Source: Wenzhouxiangella limi (GTDB lineage Bacteria > Pseudomonadota > Gammaproteobacteria > Xanthomonadales > Wenzhouxiangellaceae). Taken from it: a stretch of DNA of 64,000 nucleotides. This document shows, in pieces, positions 7,536 through 16,674 of the stretch. A model generated the notes under the pieces. That model was not told the origin of the DNA, searched no databases, and worked only from the letters and a program-made list of their open reading frames with translations. The stretch lies in NCBI RefSeq assembly GCF_010499265.1, contig NZ_JAAGSC010000037.1:1-64000 (forward strand), in the 5' to 3' direction. The position numbers were made by a program, and so were the translations under genes. Each line of letters starts with the position of its first letter. The first letter of the stretch is position 1.

Positions 7536-8303
7536 ATGCAGAACTCAGCCACGCCGATCCTGACCTTTGCCGGCCTGCTGCTGGTCGGCTGTATTGTCGC
7601 TACGGACACCGCCGCCGGCAGTTGGGAGGACGCGATTCGAACCAACGAACTCGACGCGATACGGTCGCTTTACCCCGAGCGCTCGGACGTCGATCAGGCC
7701 AACGAGCACGGCAAGACCGCGCTGATGGCAGCGGCCGCCGCCGGCGATGCCCAACTGGTGGAAGAATTGCTCGCCGCAGGCGCCGATCCCACGGCAAGCA
7801 ACAAGCTGGACGGGACCGTGCTGATGTACGCCGTCGGCGGCGGCGACCGGCAGATCGTGGAGCGATTGCTGACCGCCGGAGTCGGGCTGGATGGTCAGGC
7901 CAGCAACGGATGGAGCGCGCTCATGATGGCCGCAGCCAAGGACCTGGGCGAGCTGATCACGCTGCTGGCCGGGGCCGGGGCCGACCCCAACCTGCCCGAC
8001 ATTTACGGCTGGACCCCGCTGATGCGGGCCTCATACGAGGGGCATCGGGCCGCAGCCGAGGCGCTGCTGGAGCGACCCGAGCTCGATCTGGATCACCGCA
8101 ACCGCAACGGTCAGAACGCGCTGCATCTGGCGGTGATCGCCGGCCGCGCCGGGATGGTCGAGCGCTTGCTCGCAAGCGGCCTGCCCCAGGCAAGCGACGT
8201 CAATGGCCATACGCCGCAGTCCATCGCAAGCGAACTGGGCCGGGACGACCTGCTGCAAATGCTGCAGGACGCCGAATCCGGCGATGCATCCGCGAAACGG
8301 TGA
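7536..8303 (+). CDS. Ankyrin-repeat lipoprotein or periplasmic protein
   Basis: A 255-residue protein with an N-terminal export signal ending in a lipobox-like LLLVGC, then at least five ankyrin repeats (HGKTALMAAAAAGDAQLVEELLAAGAD style units, about residues 65-235). Ankyrin proteins act by protein binding, and periplasmic members often accompany redox or peptidase partners. It follows the S9 peptidase by 10 bp and precedes the Rieske-like gene by 57 bp on the same strand. No catalytic residues are evident and the partner is unknown. Confidence 0.78.
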   Translation: MQNSATPILTFAGLLLVGCIVATDTAAGSWEDAIRTNELDAIRSLYPERSDVDQANEHGKTALMAAAAAGDAQLVEELLAAGADPTASNKLDGTVLMYAVGGGDRQIVERLLTAGVGLDGQASNGWSALMMAAAKDLGELITLLAGAGADPNLPDIYGWTPLMRASYEGHRAAAEALLERPELDLDHRNRNGQNALHLAVIAGRAGMVERLLASGLPQASDVNGHTPQSIASELGRDDLLQMLQDAESGDASAKR

Positions 8304-8360
8304 AAACAAGCCGCGAACGGGTGCTTATACTCGAGTCAAACCAAGCATCAGGGAGAGCGC

Positions 8361-9074
8361 ATGAAACGCCGGGATTTCGTCAAGGCCTGTGCCGCCACCG
8401 CCATTCTCGTCCACCACAATCCGATGCTGCTGGCCAATGACCGCAACCGCAGCCATCTGCATGAGCCGGTTCGCCTGGTCGATTTTGAGGGCAACCCCAT
8501 CCGACCGGGCGATCTGCAGCCGCACGTCAACTACGTTTTCCGCTACCCCTACGAATGCACGCCGTGCTTCCTGCTCGACCTGAACCGGCCGACCGAGGCC
8601 AATGTCCGGCTGAAAACGGAGAACGGCGCGGACTACGTCTGGCGCGGCGGCGTCGGGCCGAAGCGTTCCATCGTCGCCTATGCCGCGATCTGCACCCACC
8701 GGCTGACCCACCCGACCGAGCACGTCAACTTCATCGCCTATCGCCAAAGCCGCAACCCGGAGGCTGATCCGGCAGCCAACCGCATCGTGTGCTGCATGGA
8801 GTACTCCAGCTACGACCCGGCCCGCGGCGCTGCGGTGACCTCCGGGCCGGCGCCCAGCCCGCTGACCGGCATCCTGCTCGACTACGACGAGGAAGCCGAC
8901 GAGATCCACGCCGTCGGCATCACCAGCGAAGACATCCTCGATCGTTTCTTCGACCACTTCGAGATGCAGCTGGAACTGTCCTACGGCAGCCTGGCCAAGG
9001 CCCGCGCCCCGGTCAGCGGCACCGCGACGGTCGTTCCGCTGGACGAGTACACCGGCAACGATATGCCCTGCTGA
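8361..9074 (+). CDS. Tat-exported Rieske-like [2Fe-2S] protein with an atypical second ligand motif
   Basis: A 237-residue protein with an N-terminal Tat-like signal (MKRRDFVKACAATAILV). The first Rieske motif is present (Cys111-Thr-His113 in ICTHRLTH). About 30 residues later the second reads Cys144-Cys145-Met-Glu147-Tyr-Ser-Ser-Tyr, where a canonical protein has C-x-x-H-G-S. The usual His is therefore Glu. A separate CxxC (Cys66, Cys69 in YECTPCF) lies upstream. It may bind a modified cluster, use other ligands, or have lost it. Last gene of the same-strand run 5.5-9.1 kb. Confidence 0.65.
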   Translation: MKRRDFVKACAATAILVHHNPMLLANDRNRSHLHEPVRLVDFEGNPIRPGDLQPHVNYVFRYPYECTPCFLLDLNRPTEANVRLKTENGADYVWRGGVGPKRSIVAYAAICTHRLTHPTEHVNFIAYRQSRNPEADPAANRIVCCMEYSSYDPARGAAVTSGPAPSPLTGILLDYDEEADEIHAVGITSEDILDRFFDHFEMQLELSYGSLAKARAPVSGTATVVPLDEYTGNDMPC

Positions 9075-9083
9075 GTCTGCCCG

Positions 9084-10265
9084 CTAGACGAACTGACCGG
9101 CGGCCCGACCGGAAGCCCAGGCCCACTGGAAATTGTGCCCGCCGAGGTGGCCGGTGACATCGACCACCTCGCCGATGAAAAACACCCCGGGCAGCTTGAA
9201 GGCCTCCATGGTCTTTGATGACAGCTCATCGGTGTCCACGCCACCGATCGTGACCTCGGCGGTGCGGTAGCCTTCCGTATCGGCCGGCCAGACCGTCCAC
9301 GGCTGACAGCGACGGACGATGTCGGCGATCGCCGCATCACCCAGTTCGGCCAGCCTGGGGTTGCCCAGCCACAGCTCGCACCAGCGCTCGACCAGGCGGC
9401 GCGGCAGATGCTCGGCAAGCACCGTTTTCAGCTGCGCGCGCGGTCGCTCGGCGCGCAGCCGACGCAGGGTCTCATTCAGGTCCAGCTCGGGCAACAGGTC
9501 GATCCGCACCGGCTCGCCCGGCTGCCAGTAGGACGAAACCTGGAGCATGGCCGGGCCGCTCAAGCCCCGGTGGGTGAACAAAGTACCCTCGCGGAACTGC
9601 CCGGCGCCGGCTTCGGCCAGGCAATCGAGCGAGATCCCGGCCAGCCCGTCGATCTGCTCGAGCTTGCGGCCTTCGAACACGAACGGCACCAGCGCTGCGC
9701 GCGTGGGCAGGACCTTCAGCCCCTGATCGCGGGCGAAATCGAAGCCAAAACCGGTCGCGCCCATGCGCGGAATCGAATAACCGCCGGTGGCGATGACCAG
9801 CGAATCGCAGGTGATGGTCCCTGCCGGCGTGGACAGGCGGTGCGGTGGCCCCAGCTGCTCAATGGTCACCGGCGTATGGGTCTGCACCTGCGCCCCGACC
9901 CGCTCGCACTCGGCCAGCAGCATGGCCACGATCTGCTTCGACGAGCCATCGCAAAACAGCTGACCCAGCGTTTTTTCGTGGTAAGCGATGCGGTGTTTTT
10001 CGACCAGCGCGATGAAGTCCCACTGGGTGTAGCGACTGAGCGCCGACTTGCAGAAATGCGGGTTGGCCGAGAGAAAGTTTTCCGGGGCGGTGTGCAGGTT
10101 GGTGAAATTGCAGCGCCCGCCGCCGGACATCAGGATCTTCTTGCCGACCTTGTTGGCGTGATCCAGCACGCGCACGGAGCGCCCACGCTCGCCGGCCGCG
10201 ATCGCGCACATCAGCCCGGCCGCGCCGGCGCCGATCACGACCACGTCGGTGTGCTCTTTCAACAT
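9084..10265 (-). CDS. BaiN/HI0933-family NAD(P)/FAD-dependent oxidoreductase
   Basis: A 393-residue flavoprotein. The Rossmann FAD motif is VVVIGAGAAGLMCAIAAGE at the N-terminus, the family signature is KKILMSGGGRCNFTN, an ATGGYSIPRMGATG segment follows, and a C-terminal GEVVDVTGHLGGHNFQWAWA closes the FAD site. Members reduce unknown substrates; the family is widespread and named after BaiN. It converges with the Rieske-like gene with only 9 bp between the stops. Start at 10265 agrees with the first beta strand. Confidence 0.9.
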   Translation of the reverse strand: MLKEHTDVVVIGAGAAGLMCAIAAGERGRSVRVLDHANKVGKKILMSGGGRCNFTNLHTAPENFLSANPHFCKSALSRYTQWDFIALVEKHRIAYHEKTLGQLFCDGSSKQIVAMLLAECERVGAQVQTHTPVTIEQLGPPHRLSTPAGTITCDSLVIATGGYSIPRMGATGFGFDFARDQGLKVLPTRAALVPFVFEGRKLEQIDGLAGISLDCLAEAGAGQFREGTLFTHRGLSGPAMLQVSSYWQPGEPVRIDLLPELDLNETLRRLRAERPRAQLKTVLAEHLPRRLVERWCELWLGNPRLAELGDAAIADIVRRCQPWTVWPADTEGYRTAEVTIGGVDTDELSSKTMEAFKLPGVFFIGEVVDVTGHLGGHNFQWAWASGRAAGQFV

Positions 10266-10444
10266 GCTTGAATCGGGCTATTCAAAAGCCGCTGGGCGGT
10301 TTAGAGGATTTGGTCAGCCATTGTCTCACCGGTCGCCCACCACCCGGGGTGCAAGCGTCGCGATCAGGCCAAGGTCAAGGTGCTGATCGCGCGCTATCGG
10401 CGGTGCATCATGATAAGGGATGCAACACAGGGATGGCTTTCCGC

Positions 10445-10486
10445 TAGAATATTGCGATATTGTTATTTGAATATGGGTGCCCATAT
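10445..10486 (+). promoter_or_regulatory. Promoter and palindromic operator of the second toxin-antitoxin locus
   Basis: A -10-like TAGAAT (10445..10450) is followed by the perfect 16-bp palindrome ATATGGGTGCCCATAT (10471..10486). The palindrome overlaps the ATG start at 10485 and also contains another in-frame ATG at 10472. Binding here by the antitoxin would block transcription and cover the translation start. The -35 is not clear. Confidence 0.5.
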
Positions 10487-10730
10487 GAAAACCACGGTTG
10501 AGATTTCTGATTCCGTGCTCAGCGCCGCCCGTGATCTTGCAAGGCGTGAGCAGACCACCGTCAAAGCACTGATCGAGCGTGGTCTTCGGCACGAACTGGC
10601 CGAAGCCGAAAGAAAACCTGAATTCCAGCTTCGGCGCGCGACGTTCGGCGGCAAAGGACTGAGAACGGATAGCCCCGACCTGAGATGGGATCGCCTGCGA
10701 GAGCTGGCCTACGAGGACTCACCCGCTTGA
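10485..10730 (+). CDS. VapB-type antitoxin
   Basis: An 81-residue protein, MKTTVEISDSVLSAARDLAR..., with the short strand plus two helices typical of VapB-like ribbon-helix-helix or MetJ-type antitoxins. The C-terminal part (about 48-81) is the likely toxin-binding tail. An in-frame ATG at 10472 would add four residues; 10485 fits the domain start. Its TGA overlaps the toxin start (TTGA), giving tight translational coupling. Confidence 0.8.
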   Translation: MKTTVEISDSVLSAARDLARREQTTVKALIERGLRHELAEAERKPEFQLRRATFGGKGLRTDSPDLRWDRLRELAYEDSPA

Positions 10731-11161
10731 TCGCTGTCGACACCAACATTCTGATTTACGCGCACCGCGAAGACAGTCCCTTTCATCATCCGGCCTACCG
10801 ACAAATCGAATCCTTGGCGAACTCTCGTGCCGCTTGGGCAGTGCCCTGGCCCTGCCTGCACGAGTTTTTCAGCATCGCCACTCACCCCAGAGTTTTCGAC
10901 CCGCCGACGCCCCCTAGCGCAGCGATCGATCAGATCGAAGCCTGGCTGGAGTGCCCAACTCTGAACTGTATCGGTGAGAGCCACCAGCACTGGTGCGAAC
11001 TCCGCCCTCTACTGGAGTCGGCCCGGATCGCTGGCCCGCGTGTGCACGATGCCCGTATTGCAGCGATCTGCTTGCAGCATGGCGTCAGCGAGCTCTGGAC
11101 CGCAGATCGTGATTTCTCTGCCTTCCCCGGCTTGAAGACCCGCAATCCACTGGTCGGCTGA
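10727..11161 (+). CDS. VapC-type PIN-domain toxin
   Basis: A 144-residue PIN ribonuclease read from a TTG start at 10727, which overlaps the antitoxin stop. LIAVDTNILIYAHRED holds the first metal-binding Asp, LHEFFSIATHP the second acid, and HDARIAAICLQHGVSELWTADRDFSAFPGL the last acidic pair. The longer frame from 10685 adds residues overlapping the antitoxin and lacking homology. Toxicity is expected through RNA cleavage; the target cannot be inferred. Confidence 0.83.
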   Translation: MIAVDTNILIYAHREDSPFHHPAYRQIESLANSRAAWAVPWPCLHEFFSIATHPRVFDPPTPPSAAIDQIEAWLECPTLNCIGESHQHWCELRPLLESARIAGPRVHDARIAAICLQHGVSELWTADRDFSAFPGLKTRNPLVG

Positions 11162-11275
11162 AGCTCGTTAAGGCAAGCCCACGATCCCCAGGCTGTTCGC
11201 CCGCGTTGGAGCCCCGGACCGATCGATGCGAGATCTGGCGGCCGAGACGATCGATCGGGGTCTACCTCGACCGGA

Positions 11276-12247
11276 TCAATCCAGCACGCTGCAGCTCGCC
11301 TGGTCGGGCAGGGTCAGGCGGATCACCTCGATCTCGCCGCTGCCCAGGGCCACCGTGTCATAGCTGAACACGCCGCTGCGGCAATCGTTGAAGCGCACAG
11401 TCAGGCTGCCCCAGGTCTCGAAGGCGTCGAATTCCGGCGGATTGCGAAAATCGACCGCCTGACCGGGCTCATCGACCGAGATCAGCTCGACGGTGACTTC
11501 CGCGGCCCCGTAGTCGAAGCGCTCGACGCCGGTGGCCCAGATCTGGCGGCCGTCGCGGAAGTCGTACCAGTAGACCAGCAGCAGCGGCCCTTCCTCGTTC
11601 GAGGCGTCGTTGGCCACTTCGATATTGAAGCCGGTGCCGTTGGTGGCCGGATCGAACCATGACCCGGTGTGCAGCGGCATGAGCGGGAAGCCGCGCGTTT
11701 CGACCGCCCGGCGCACCAGCGGCGGGCGCACCGGGACATCATCGAATCGATTGAGTCCGACCAGTTTGCTGAGTACCCGGTCGGCATTCATGTCGCGCAG
11801 AACTTCCAGTCCGCTCACCACCCGACCGAACACGGTGAACTCGGCATCCAGGAAATCGTTGCGCGCCAGGTTGATGAAAAACTGGCTCTGGCCGGAGTCG
11901 ATGTTGTTCGGAGCCTGGGCCAGGGCCACGGTACCGATCTCGTTGTCCAGACCATTGTTGGGCGCGCCCGGAACCGGATCACGGGTCGGCTGGCGCAGGC
12001 GGAACTCGCGATCGTAGCCGCCACCCTGAACGACAAAACCCTCGATGCTGCGATGAAAGATCAGCCCGTCGTAGAAACCCTCATTGACGTAGGCCAGGAA
12101 ATTTTCGACATGGCGCGGCGCGCGCTCCGGATCAAGTTCGAGCACGATGGGACCGCGGTCGGTGTCCAGCCACACCCGCGGGTTGTCGGCCAGGGCCGGC
12201 TGGCCGGCGGAAAGCACGGCCAGGAGAAGCAGCAAGCGTCGGATCAT
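11276..12247 (-). CDS. Exported cyclophilin-type peptidyl-prolyl isomerase with a C-terminal extra domain
   Basis: A signal peptide (MIRRLLLLLAVLSAGQPALA) is followed by a cyclophilin domain (about residues 22-180): FHRSIEGFVVQGGGY, GLDNEIGTVALAQ, QSQFFINLARNDFLD, FTVFGRVV. The catalytic Arg-Phe-Gln elements are recognisable. A C-terminal module of about 120 residues begins HTGSWFDPATNGTGFNIEV and ends with a CRSGVFSYD...CSVLD stretch. That module recurs in secreted proteins of Xanthomonadales/Wenzhouxiangella-like bacteria, from memory. ATG at 12274 would add nine residues before the signal peptide. Role: periplasmic protein folding. Confidence 0.85.
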   Translation of the reverse strand: MIRRLLLLLAVLSAGQPALADNPRVWLDTDRGPIVLELDPERAPRHVENFLAYVNEGFYDGLIFHRSIEGFVVQGGGYDREFRLRQPTRDPVPGAPNNGLDNEIGTVALAQAPNNIDSGQSQFFINLARNDFLDAEFTVFGRVVSGLEVLRDMNADRVLSKLVGLNRFDDVPVRPPLVRRAVETRGFPLMPLHTGSWFDPATNGTGFNIEVANDASNEEGPLLLVYWYDFRDGRQIWATGVERFDYGAAEVTVELISVDEPGQAVDFRNPPEFDAFETWGSLTVRFNDCRSGVFSYDTVALGSGEIEVIRLTLPDQASCSVLD

Positions 12248-12289
12248 CAATGAGTTTCCCGTTTGAATTGGCACCAGTCCTGTTGCCGA

Positions 12290-12628
12290 TCAATCAAGAT
12301 CAGCCAGGGTGACCACAATATCGCGCAGTGAGACATCCACGTTCCAGAAGGTGTAGGTGTCGCCATCTTCGTCGACCAGCCGAATGTCGAAGATCGGGCT
12401 GAAGTAATTGTTCAAGGTCACCCGCCTGGTCTGACCATGGAGCATGACCTCGCTGCCCAGAACGTCTTCCTCCCAGTCCTTGGCATCAGCCGGACTGACA
12501 TAGAGGTAGAAGATGGTAAAACCGGTCTGATTGGTAACATCGACATAGTAATTCTGCTGGGCCTGAACCGAACCGGCTACAGCCAGCAGCAACAACCCCG
12601 TCAAGGCGAGGGTGAAAACATGTTTCAT
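12290..12628 (-). CDS. Small secreted protein of unknown function
   Basis: A 112-residue protein starting MKHVFTLALTGLLLLAVAGS with a signal peptide ending near VQAQ. The mature part is a beta-rich domain containing TGFTIFYLYVSPADAKDWEE, DVLGSEVMLHGQTRRV and FDIRLVDEDGDTYTFWNVDV. I recognise the pattern as a common periplasmic family without an assigned activity. A GGAGGG Shine-Dalgarno lies 9 nt before ATG 12628, better than for ATG 12634. It is divergent from the hybrid sensor gene, with an 89-bp shared upstream region. Confidence 0.75.
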   Translation of the reverse strand: MKHVFTLALTGLLLLAVAGSVQAQQNYYVDVTNQTGFTIFYLYVSPADAKDWEEDVLGSEVMLHGQTRRVTLNNYFSPIFDIRLVDEDGDTYTFWNVDVSLRDIVVTLADLD

Positions 12629-12717
12629 TGGCATAGGCCCTCCATCGTGAATGACCATACTCGGTCGTTCCCTTATTATGCGGCAACGCATTCCAAGGCA
12701 AGCCCAATGCAGCAAGC

Positions 12718-15700
12718 ATGTTGACATTTCGGTGCTTGGTCTTTCTCGCGCTGGCTTTTTCCGCCACGATCAGCCCTGCGTTGCCGCCCCCGCCAGGCAA
12801 GCCGCCGGTCCGTTCTTACGGGATGGACGAATACGGTGGTCATCTGACCAACTGGGTGGTCCGCCAGGCGCCGGACCAGCGCATCGTGGTCGGCGGTGGC
12901 GCCGGGCTGGTGATCTTCGACGGCGCCAACTGGCAAAGCATTCACTCGCGTCACCGCAATCGAATCCGGGTGATGGAGATCGATCCATCGGGACGGATCT
13001 GGATCGGCTCATCGGACGAATTCGGTTACTTCGATCCCGGTCAGGACGGCGGCCTGGTCTACCATTCCTTGAGCGACCAACTGCCCGAGGAACTGCGCGA
13101 TTTCGGCGAGATTCGCGGTCTTCATCAGATCGGTGGGGCCATCTATTTCCATGCCTTGCGCCACCTGTTCCGCTGGCAGGACGATAATCTCGACATCGTT
13201 CAGGCCGGTGATGGGGTATTTCGCATCACCGTCAATCACCAGGGCCGTTTTCTGGTGCTGGTTCGCAATCGCTTCCACGACTACACCGATTTCCCCGCCG
13301 ACGGCCAGGCGCCGCCCGCCGAGGACGGCTGGTCAATGCCCGAGGGCCCGCGCCTGAGCATGCTCGCCTCCTGGCCGGACGGGCGCATCCTGATGGGCAG
13401 CGTCGACGATGGCCTGTTCTGGTTGTCCGAAGACGCGCCGGTGGCGATCGAAACCGATTTCGAGCTGGCAGGCACCTGGCCCTACCAGGCCATTCCCGCG
13501 CCCGACGGCGGCATCCTGCTGGCCACCCAGCAGGCCGGGCTGTTTCATTTGCGCGCGGATGGCAAGGCGCTGGAGCAGATCACCCATCGCAATGGCCTGG
13601 CTGTCAACAGCATCTACGACCTGATCATCGATCACGAAAACGGCGTGTGGCTGGCCCAGGGCGGGGCGATCGCAAGAGTCGATCTGTTCGGCGGGCGGCG
13701 GTTCTATGACGCCGACTTCGGCTTGGCGACCACCAATGCACTGGTCCCGTTCCAGGGGCGCTGGATGGTGGGCGGTGATGCGGGCTTGAGCGTGCTGGCT
13801 GCCGACGGCAACGATGCCAGCCGGCTTGACACCATCGACGCGCCCATTCTGGAGGTATTCGGCCTCCTCGCCGATGGCGACGGGCTGCTTGTGGCCGGCT
13901 CGGAAGGCGTCCATCGGATGGTCCCGGACCTGGACGGTCTGGGCTTGAGCGAGCATGAACAGCTGCTGGCCGATACCTATTCCTACGGCCTGGTGCGCTC
14001 GCGCCTGCGCGATGCGGTGTACGCCGAGCTGGAGACCGGTCTGGGCGCCCTGATTCGAACCGACCAGGGCTGGCGCTCGCTGGGCCGGATCGGGGGCGTG
14101 GATCATCGCGCCCACACCATCGCCGAGGACGATCAGGGCCGGGTCTGGGTCGGGACCGTGGCCGGGCGCTACTACCGCCTGGCCTGGCAAGACGATGCGC
14201 TGGCGGTGGAAGCCCAACTGGGTGCCGACGAGGGCGTGCCGGAGGGTTATGCCTGGGCCTTCAATCTCGGCGAACGCCTGGTCCTGGGTACCAGCAACGG
14301 CGGCTATCGCCCGGTCGAGCCCGAAGCCACGCGCATCGAACCTGATCCCGACTTCGGCAACCAGACGCTGGGCGAACCGCGTGGCATCTACCGCCTGTAC
14401 CAGACCAGCAATGGGCAACTGGTCGGCGGCATCGGGCCCGGCGGAGCGCTTTGGCGCGGGCAGCGGTCGGACGACGGCCGCTTCGACTGGCAGGGCCGCT
14501 GGCTGAGCGAGCTGGCGCCCGCGGTCAACTGGTTCATCGGCGAGCGTGGCGATCATCTTTGGATCGGGCGCCATCCGGGTCTGCTTCGACTGGACTGGCC
14601 GCCGGTCGACATCGACATCGAGCCCAGTCGTCTGCAGGTGGTACGGGCCGGGTTTCCCGACAGCGGCCAGTGGTTGATCCAGGGTCCGGGCAACCGACCC
14701 CTCGAGCAGGCGCTGCCGGCCGGTACAGAATCGCTGCGCTTTGAGTACGCGCTGAGCAGCTATATTGCCCCCGACCTGACCGAGTACCGGGTTCGCCTGG
14801 AGGGGCTGGAGAGCGACTGGTCGCGCTGGAGCGATGAGACCCGACGGGACTACACCAACCTGCCCGGTGGCCACTACGTCTTCCGCGCTCAAGCGCGCAA
14901 TGCGGCCGGACAGGTGTTTGAATCAGAGCCTTTAGGGTTTCGCGTGCTGCCGCCATTTTACGCAAGCCCGCTGGCCTGGGGGATGTATGTGCTGGCAGGC
15001 TTGAGCCTGCTTGCCTTGGCCGCGCGCTTCGGTCAGCGCGCCCGCGAAACCCGACTGATCGCCCAGCAGCGCGTTCTCTCTGAGCAGGTCGCCGAGCGCA
15101 CCGCCGAGCTGCGCGCCCGGTCGCGCGAGATTCGCCAGATCAGCGATGCCCGTGCCCGGTTCTTCGCCAACGTCTCGCATGAATTGCGCACCCCGCTGAC
15201 CCTGACCCGCGGGCCGCTGCAGGAGCTGGCCCGAATCAGCGGTGAGCAGTTGGACGCCGAGGCCAAGCAGTACCTGGACGTGGCGCTGCGCAACAGCGAA
15301 GCCATGCAATCCCTGATCGGCCAGGTTCTCGACCTGCAGCGCCTGGACGCCGGGCGCATGCCACTGAGGCTGATCAAGGCCGATCCGGCCCAGATCGTGC
15401 GCGGCATCGTCGATCGCTTTGCCGTGCAGGCCCGACTGCGCCAGGTTGAGCTGGTTTGCCAGGGCACTGACCAGCCACGCCAATGGGTCTGCGATCAGGC
15501 CCATATCGACACCATGCTGAGCAATCTGTTGTCCAACGCGCTCAAGTTCACCCCGGCCGGCGGCCGGATCACGGTTGAGCTGAAGACCTGCGACAAGAAA
15601 GTGGAGGTGACGGTCAGCGACACCGGGCCGGGCATCGACCCGGCCGATCAGCAGGCCATCTTCGAGCGCTACCGCCAGGGCGAAGCCAGCTCGGCCAGCA

Positions 15701-16674
15701 GCCCGGGCACGGGAATCGGCCTGGCCCTGGTCCGCGAGCTGGCCGAACTGCACGGCGGCCAAGTCGAGGTGGCCTCGACGCCGGGTCATGGGGCCTGTTT
15801 CCGCCTGGTTCTGCCGGCCGATCTGCGGGCCAATGCGACGCCGGGTGAGCCGACCAATGACACGCCGACGAATTCGTCCAGCGATCTTGTGTCCGGGCAC
15901 GCAGCGATCGAAGACATGACGTCCGAAGACGTGCCCTGCGTGCTGCTGGTCGACGACAACGCCGAACTTAGAGCCTTTCTGCGCCTGCGGCTGGGTCGCA
16001 GCTATCGCATCGAAGAGGCCGCCGACGGGGCCGAAGGCCTGGCAAAAGCGCGCGCGATCACCCCGGATGCCATCATCACTGACGGGCTGATGCCGGTCAT
16101 GGACGGGCTGGCCATGACCCGCGAAATCAAGGCCGATCCGGAACTGGCTTTTGTGCCGGTACTGATGCTGACCTCCCGTGCCGCACCCGAAGACACCGTG
16201 CGCGGGCTGGAGTCGGGGGCCGATGACTACCTGTCCAAGCCCTTCGACAGCGCCGAGCTGGCCGCGCGCGTGGCCGGCCTGATTGCCTCGCGCCGACGCC
16301 TCAAGGCACATCTGGAAGAAGCCGGCCCCAGCAATGCAGAGGTCAGCGAATCGCCGTTCATGGCCAGGGTCAACCAACTGCTCGAGGCCAACCTTCCCGA
16401 CCCGGGCTTCTCAATCCGCGACTGGGCCGAACTGCTGCACATGGACCGCTCCACCCTGTTCCGACGACTCAAGAACGAAACCGGCCAGTCACCGGAAGAG
16501 TACTTGCGCGAGATGCGCCTTCAGACCGCCGCCCGCCTGTTGGCCGAGCGCGCGGGCAACGTCGCAGAAGTAGCCGAAGCGGTCGGCTTTGCCAGCGTTT
16601 CCCACTTCTCGCGCCGATTCCGGAAGCGCTTTGAATCCACGCCGGCGACCTACAGCCGCGACCATCCCCGTTGA
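12718..16674 (+). CDS. Hybrid two-component system: periplasmic propeller, histidine kinase, receiver and AraC output
   Basis: A one-protein two-component system of 1318 residues: signal peptide; two-bladed-repeat propeller (about 30-640) as in BT-type HTCS sensors; Y_Y_Y domain (about 665-745, EYRVRLEGLESDWSRWS); one membrane segment (about 750-768); HisKA with His821 in SHELRTPLT; HATPase with NLLSNALKF, DTGPGID and GTGIGLAL; receiver with Asp1122 in IITDGLMPVMDG and Lys in LSKPF; and a C-terminal AraC helix-turn-helix (about 1230-1318). It senses a periplasmic ligand, often an oligosaccharide in relatives, and binds DNA itself. No carbohydrate locus adjoins it, so the target is unknown. 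Confidence 0.93.
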   Translation: MLTFRCLVFLALAFSATISPALPPPPGKPPVRSYGMDEYGGHLTNWVVRQAPDQRIVVGGGAGLVIFDGANWQSIHSRHRNRIRVMEIDPSGRIWIGSSDEFGYFDPGQDGGLVYHSLSDQLPEELRDFGEIRGLHQIGGAIYFHALRHLFRWQDDNLDIVQAGDGVFRITVNHQGRFLVLVRNRFHDYTDFPADGQAPPAEDGWSMPEGPRLSMLASWPDGRILMGSVDDGLFWLSEDAPVAIETDFELAGTWPYQAIPAPDGGILLATQQAGLFHLRADGKALEQITHRNGLAVNSIYDLIIDHENGVWLAQGGAIARVDLFGGRRFYDADFGLATTNALVPFQGRWMVGGDAGLSVLAADGNDASRLDTIDAPILEVFGLLADGDGLLVAGSEGVHRMVPDLDGLGLSEHEQLLADTYSYGLVRSRLRDAVYAELETGLGALIRTDQGWRSLGRIGGVDHRAHTIAEDDQGRVWVGTVAGRYYRLAWQDDALAVEAQLGADEGVPEGYAWAFNLGERLVLGTSNGGYRPVEPEATRIEPDPDFGNQTLGEPRGIYRLYQTSNGQLVGGIGPGGALWRGQRSDDGRFDWQGRWLSELAPAVNWFIGERGDHLWIGRHPGLLRLDWPPVDIDIEPSRLQVVRAGFPDSGQWLIQGPGNRPLEQALPAGTESLRFEYALSSYIAPDLTEYRVRLEGLESDWSRWSDETRRDYTNLPGGHYVFRAQARNAAGQVFESEPLGFRVLPPFYASPLAWGMYVLAGLSLLALAARFGQRARETRLIAQQRVLSEQVAERTAELRARSREIRQISDARARFFANVSHELRTPLTLTRGPLQELARISGEQLDAEAKQYLDVALRNSEAMQSLIGQVLDLQRLDAGRMPLRLIKADPAQIVRGIVDRFAVQARLRQVELVCQGTDQPRQWVCDQAHIDTMLSNLLSNALKFTPAGGRITVELKTCDKKVEVTVSDTGPGIDPADQQAIFERYRQGEASSASSPGTGIGLALVRELAELHGGQVEVASTPGHGACFRLVLPADLRANATPGEPTNDTPTNSSSDLVSGHAAIEDMTSEDVPCVLLVDDNAELRAFLRLRLGRSYRIEEAADGAEGLAKARAITPDAIITDGLMPVMDGLAMTREIKADPELAFVPVLMLTSRAAPEDTVRGLESGADDYLSKPFDSAELAARVAGLIASRRRLKAHLEEAGPSNAEVSESPFMARVNQLLEANLPDPGFSIRDWAELLHMDRSTLFRRLKNETGQSPEEYLREMRLQTAARLLAERAGNVAEVAEAVGFASVSHFSRRFRKRFESTPATYSRDHPR

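Noticed and set aside
10266..10444. Transposase or gene fragment between the BaiN-like flavoprotein and the second toxin-antitoxin locus
   Set aside because: Short Arg-rich frames occur but none has a recognisable motif.
13333..14892. Long minus-strand open frame inside the hybrid sensor gene
   Set aside because: Gln/Arg/Ala-rich composition and no start context; the plus-strand propeller is clearly coding.
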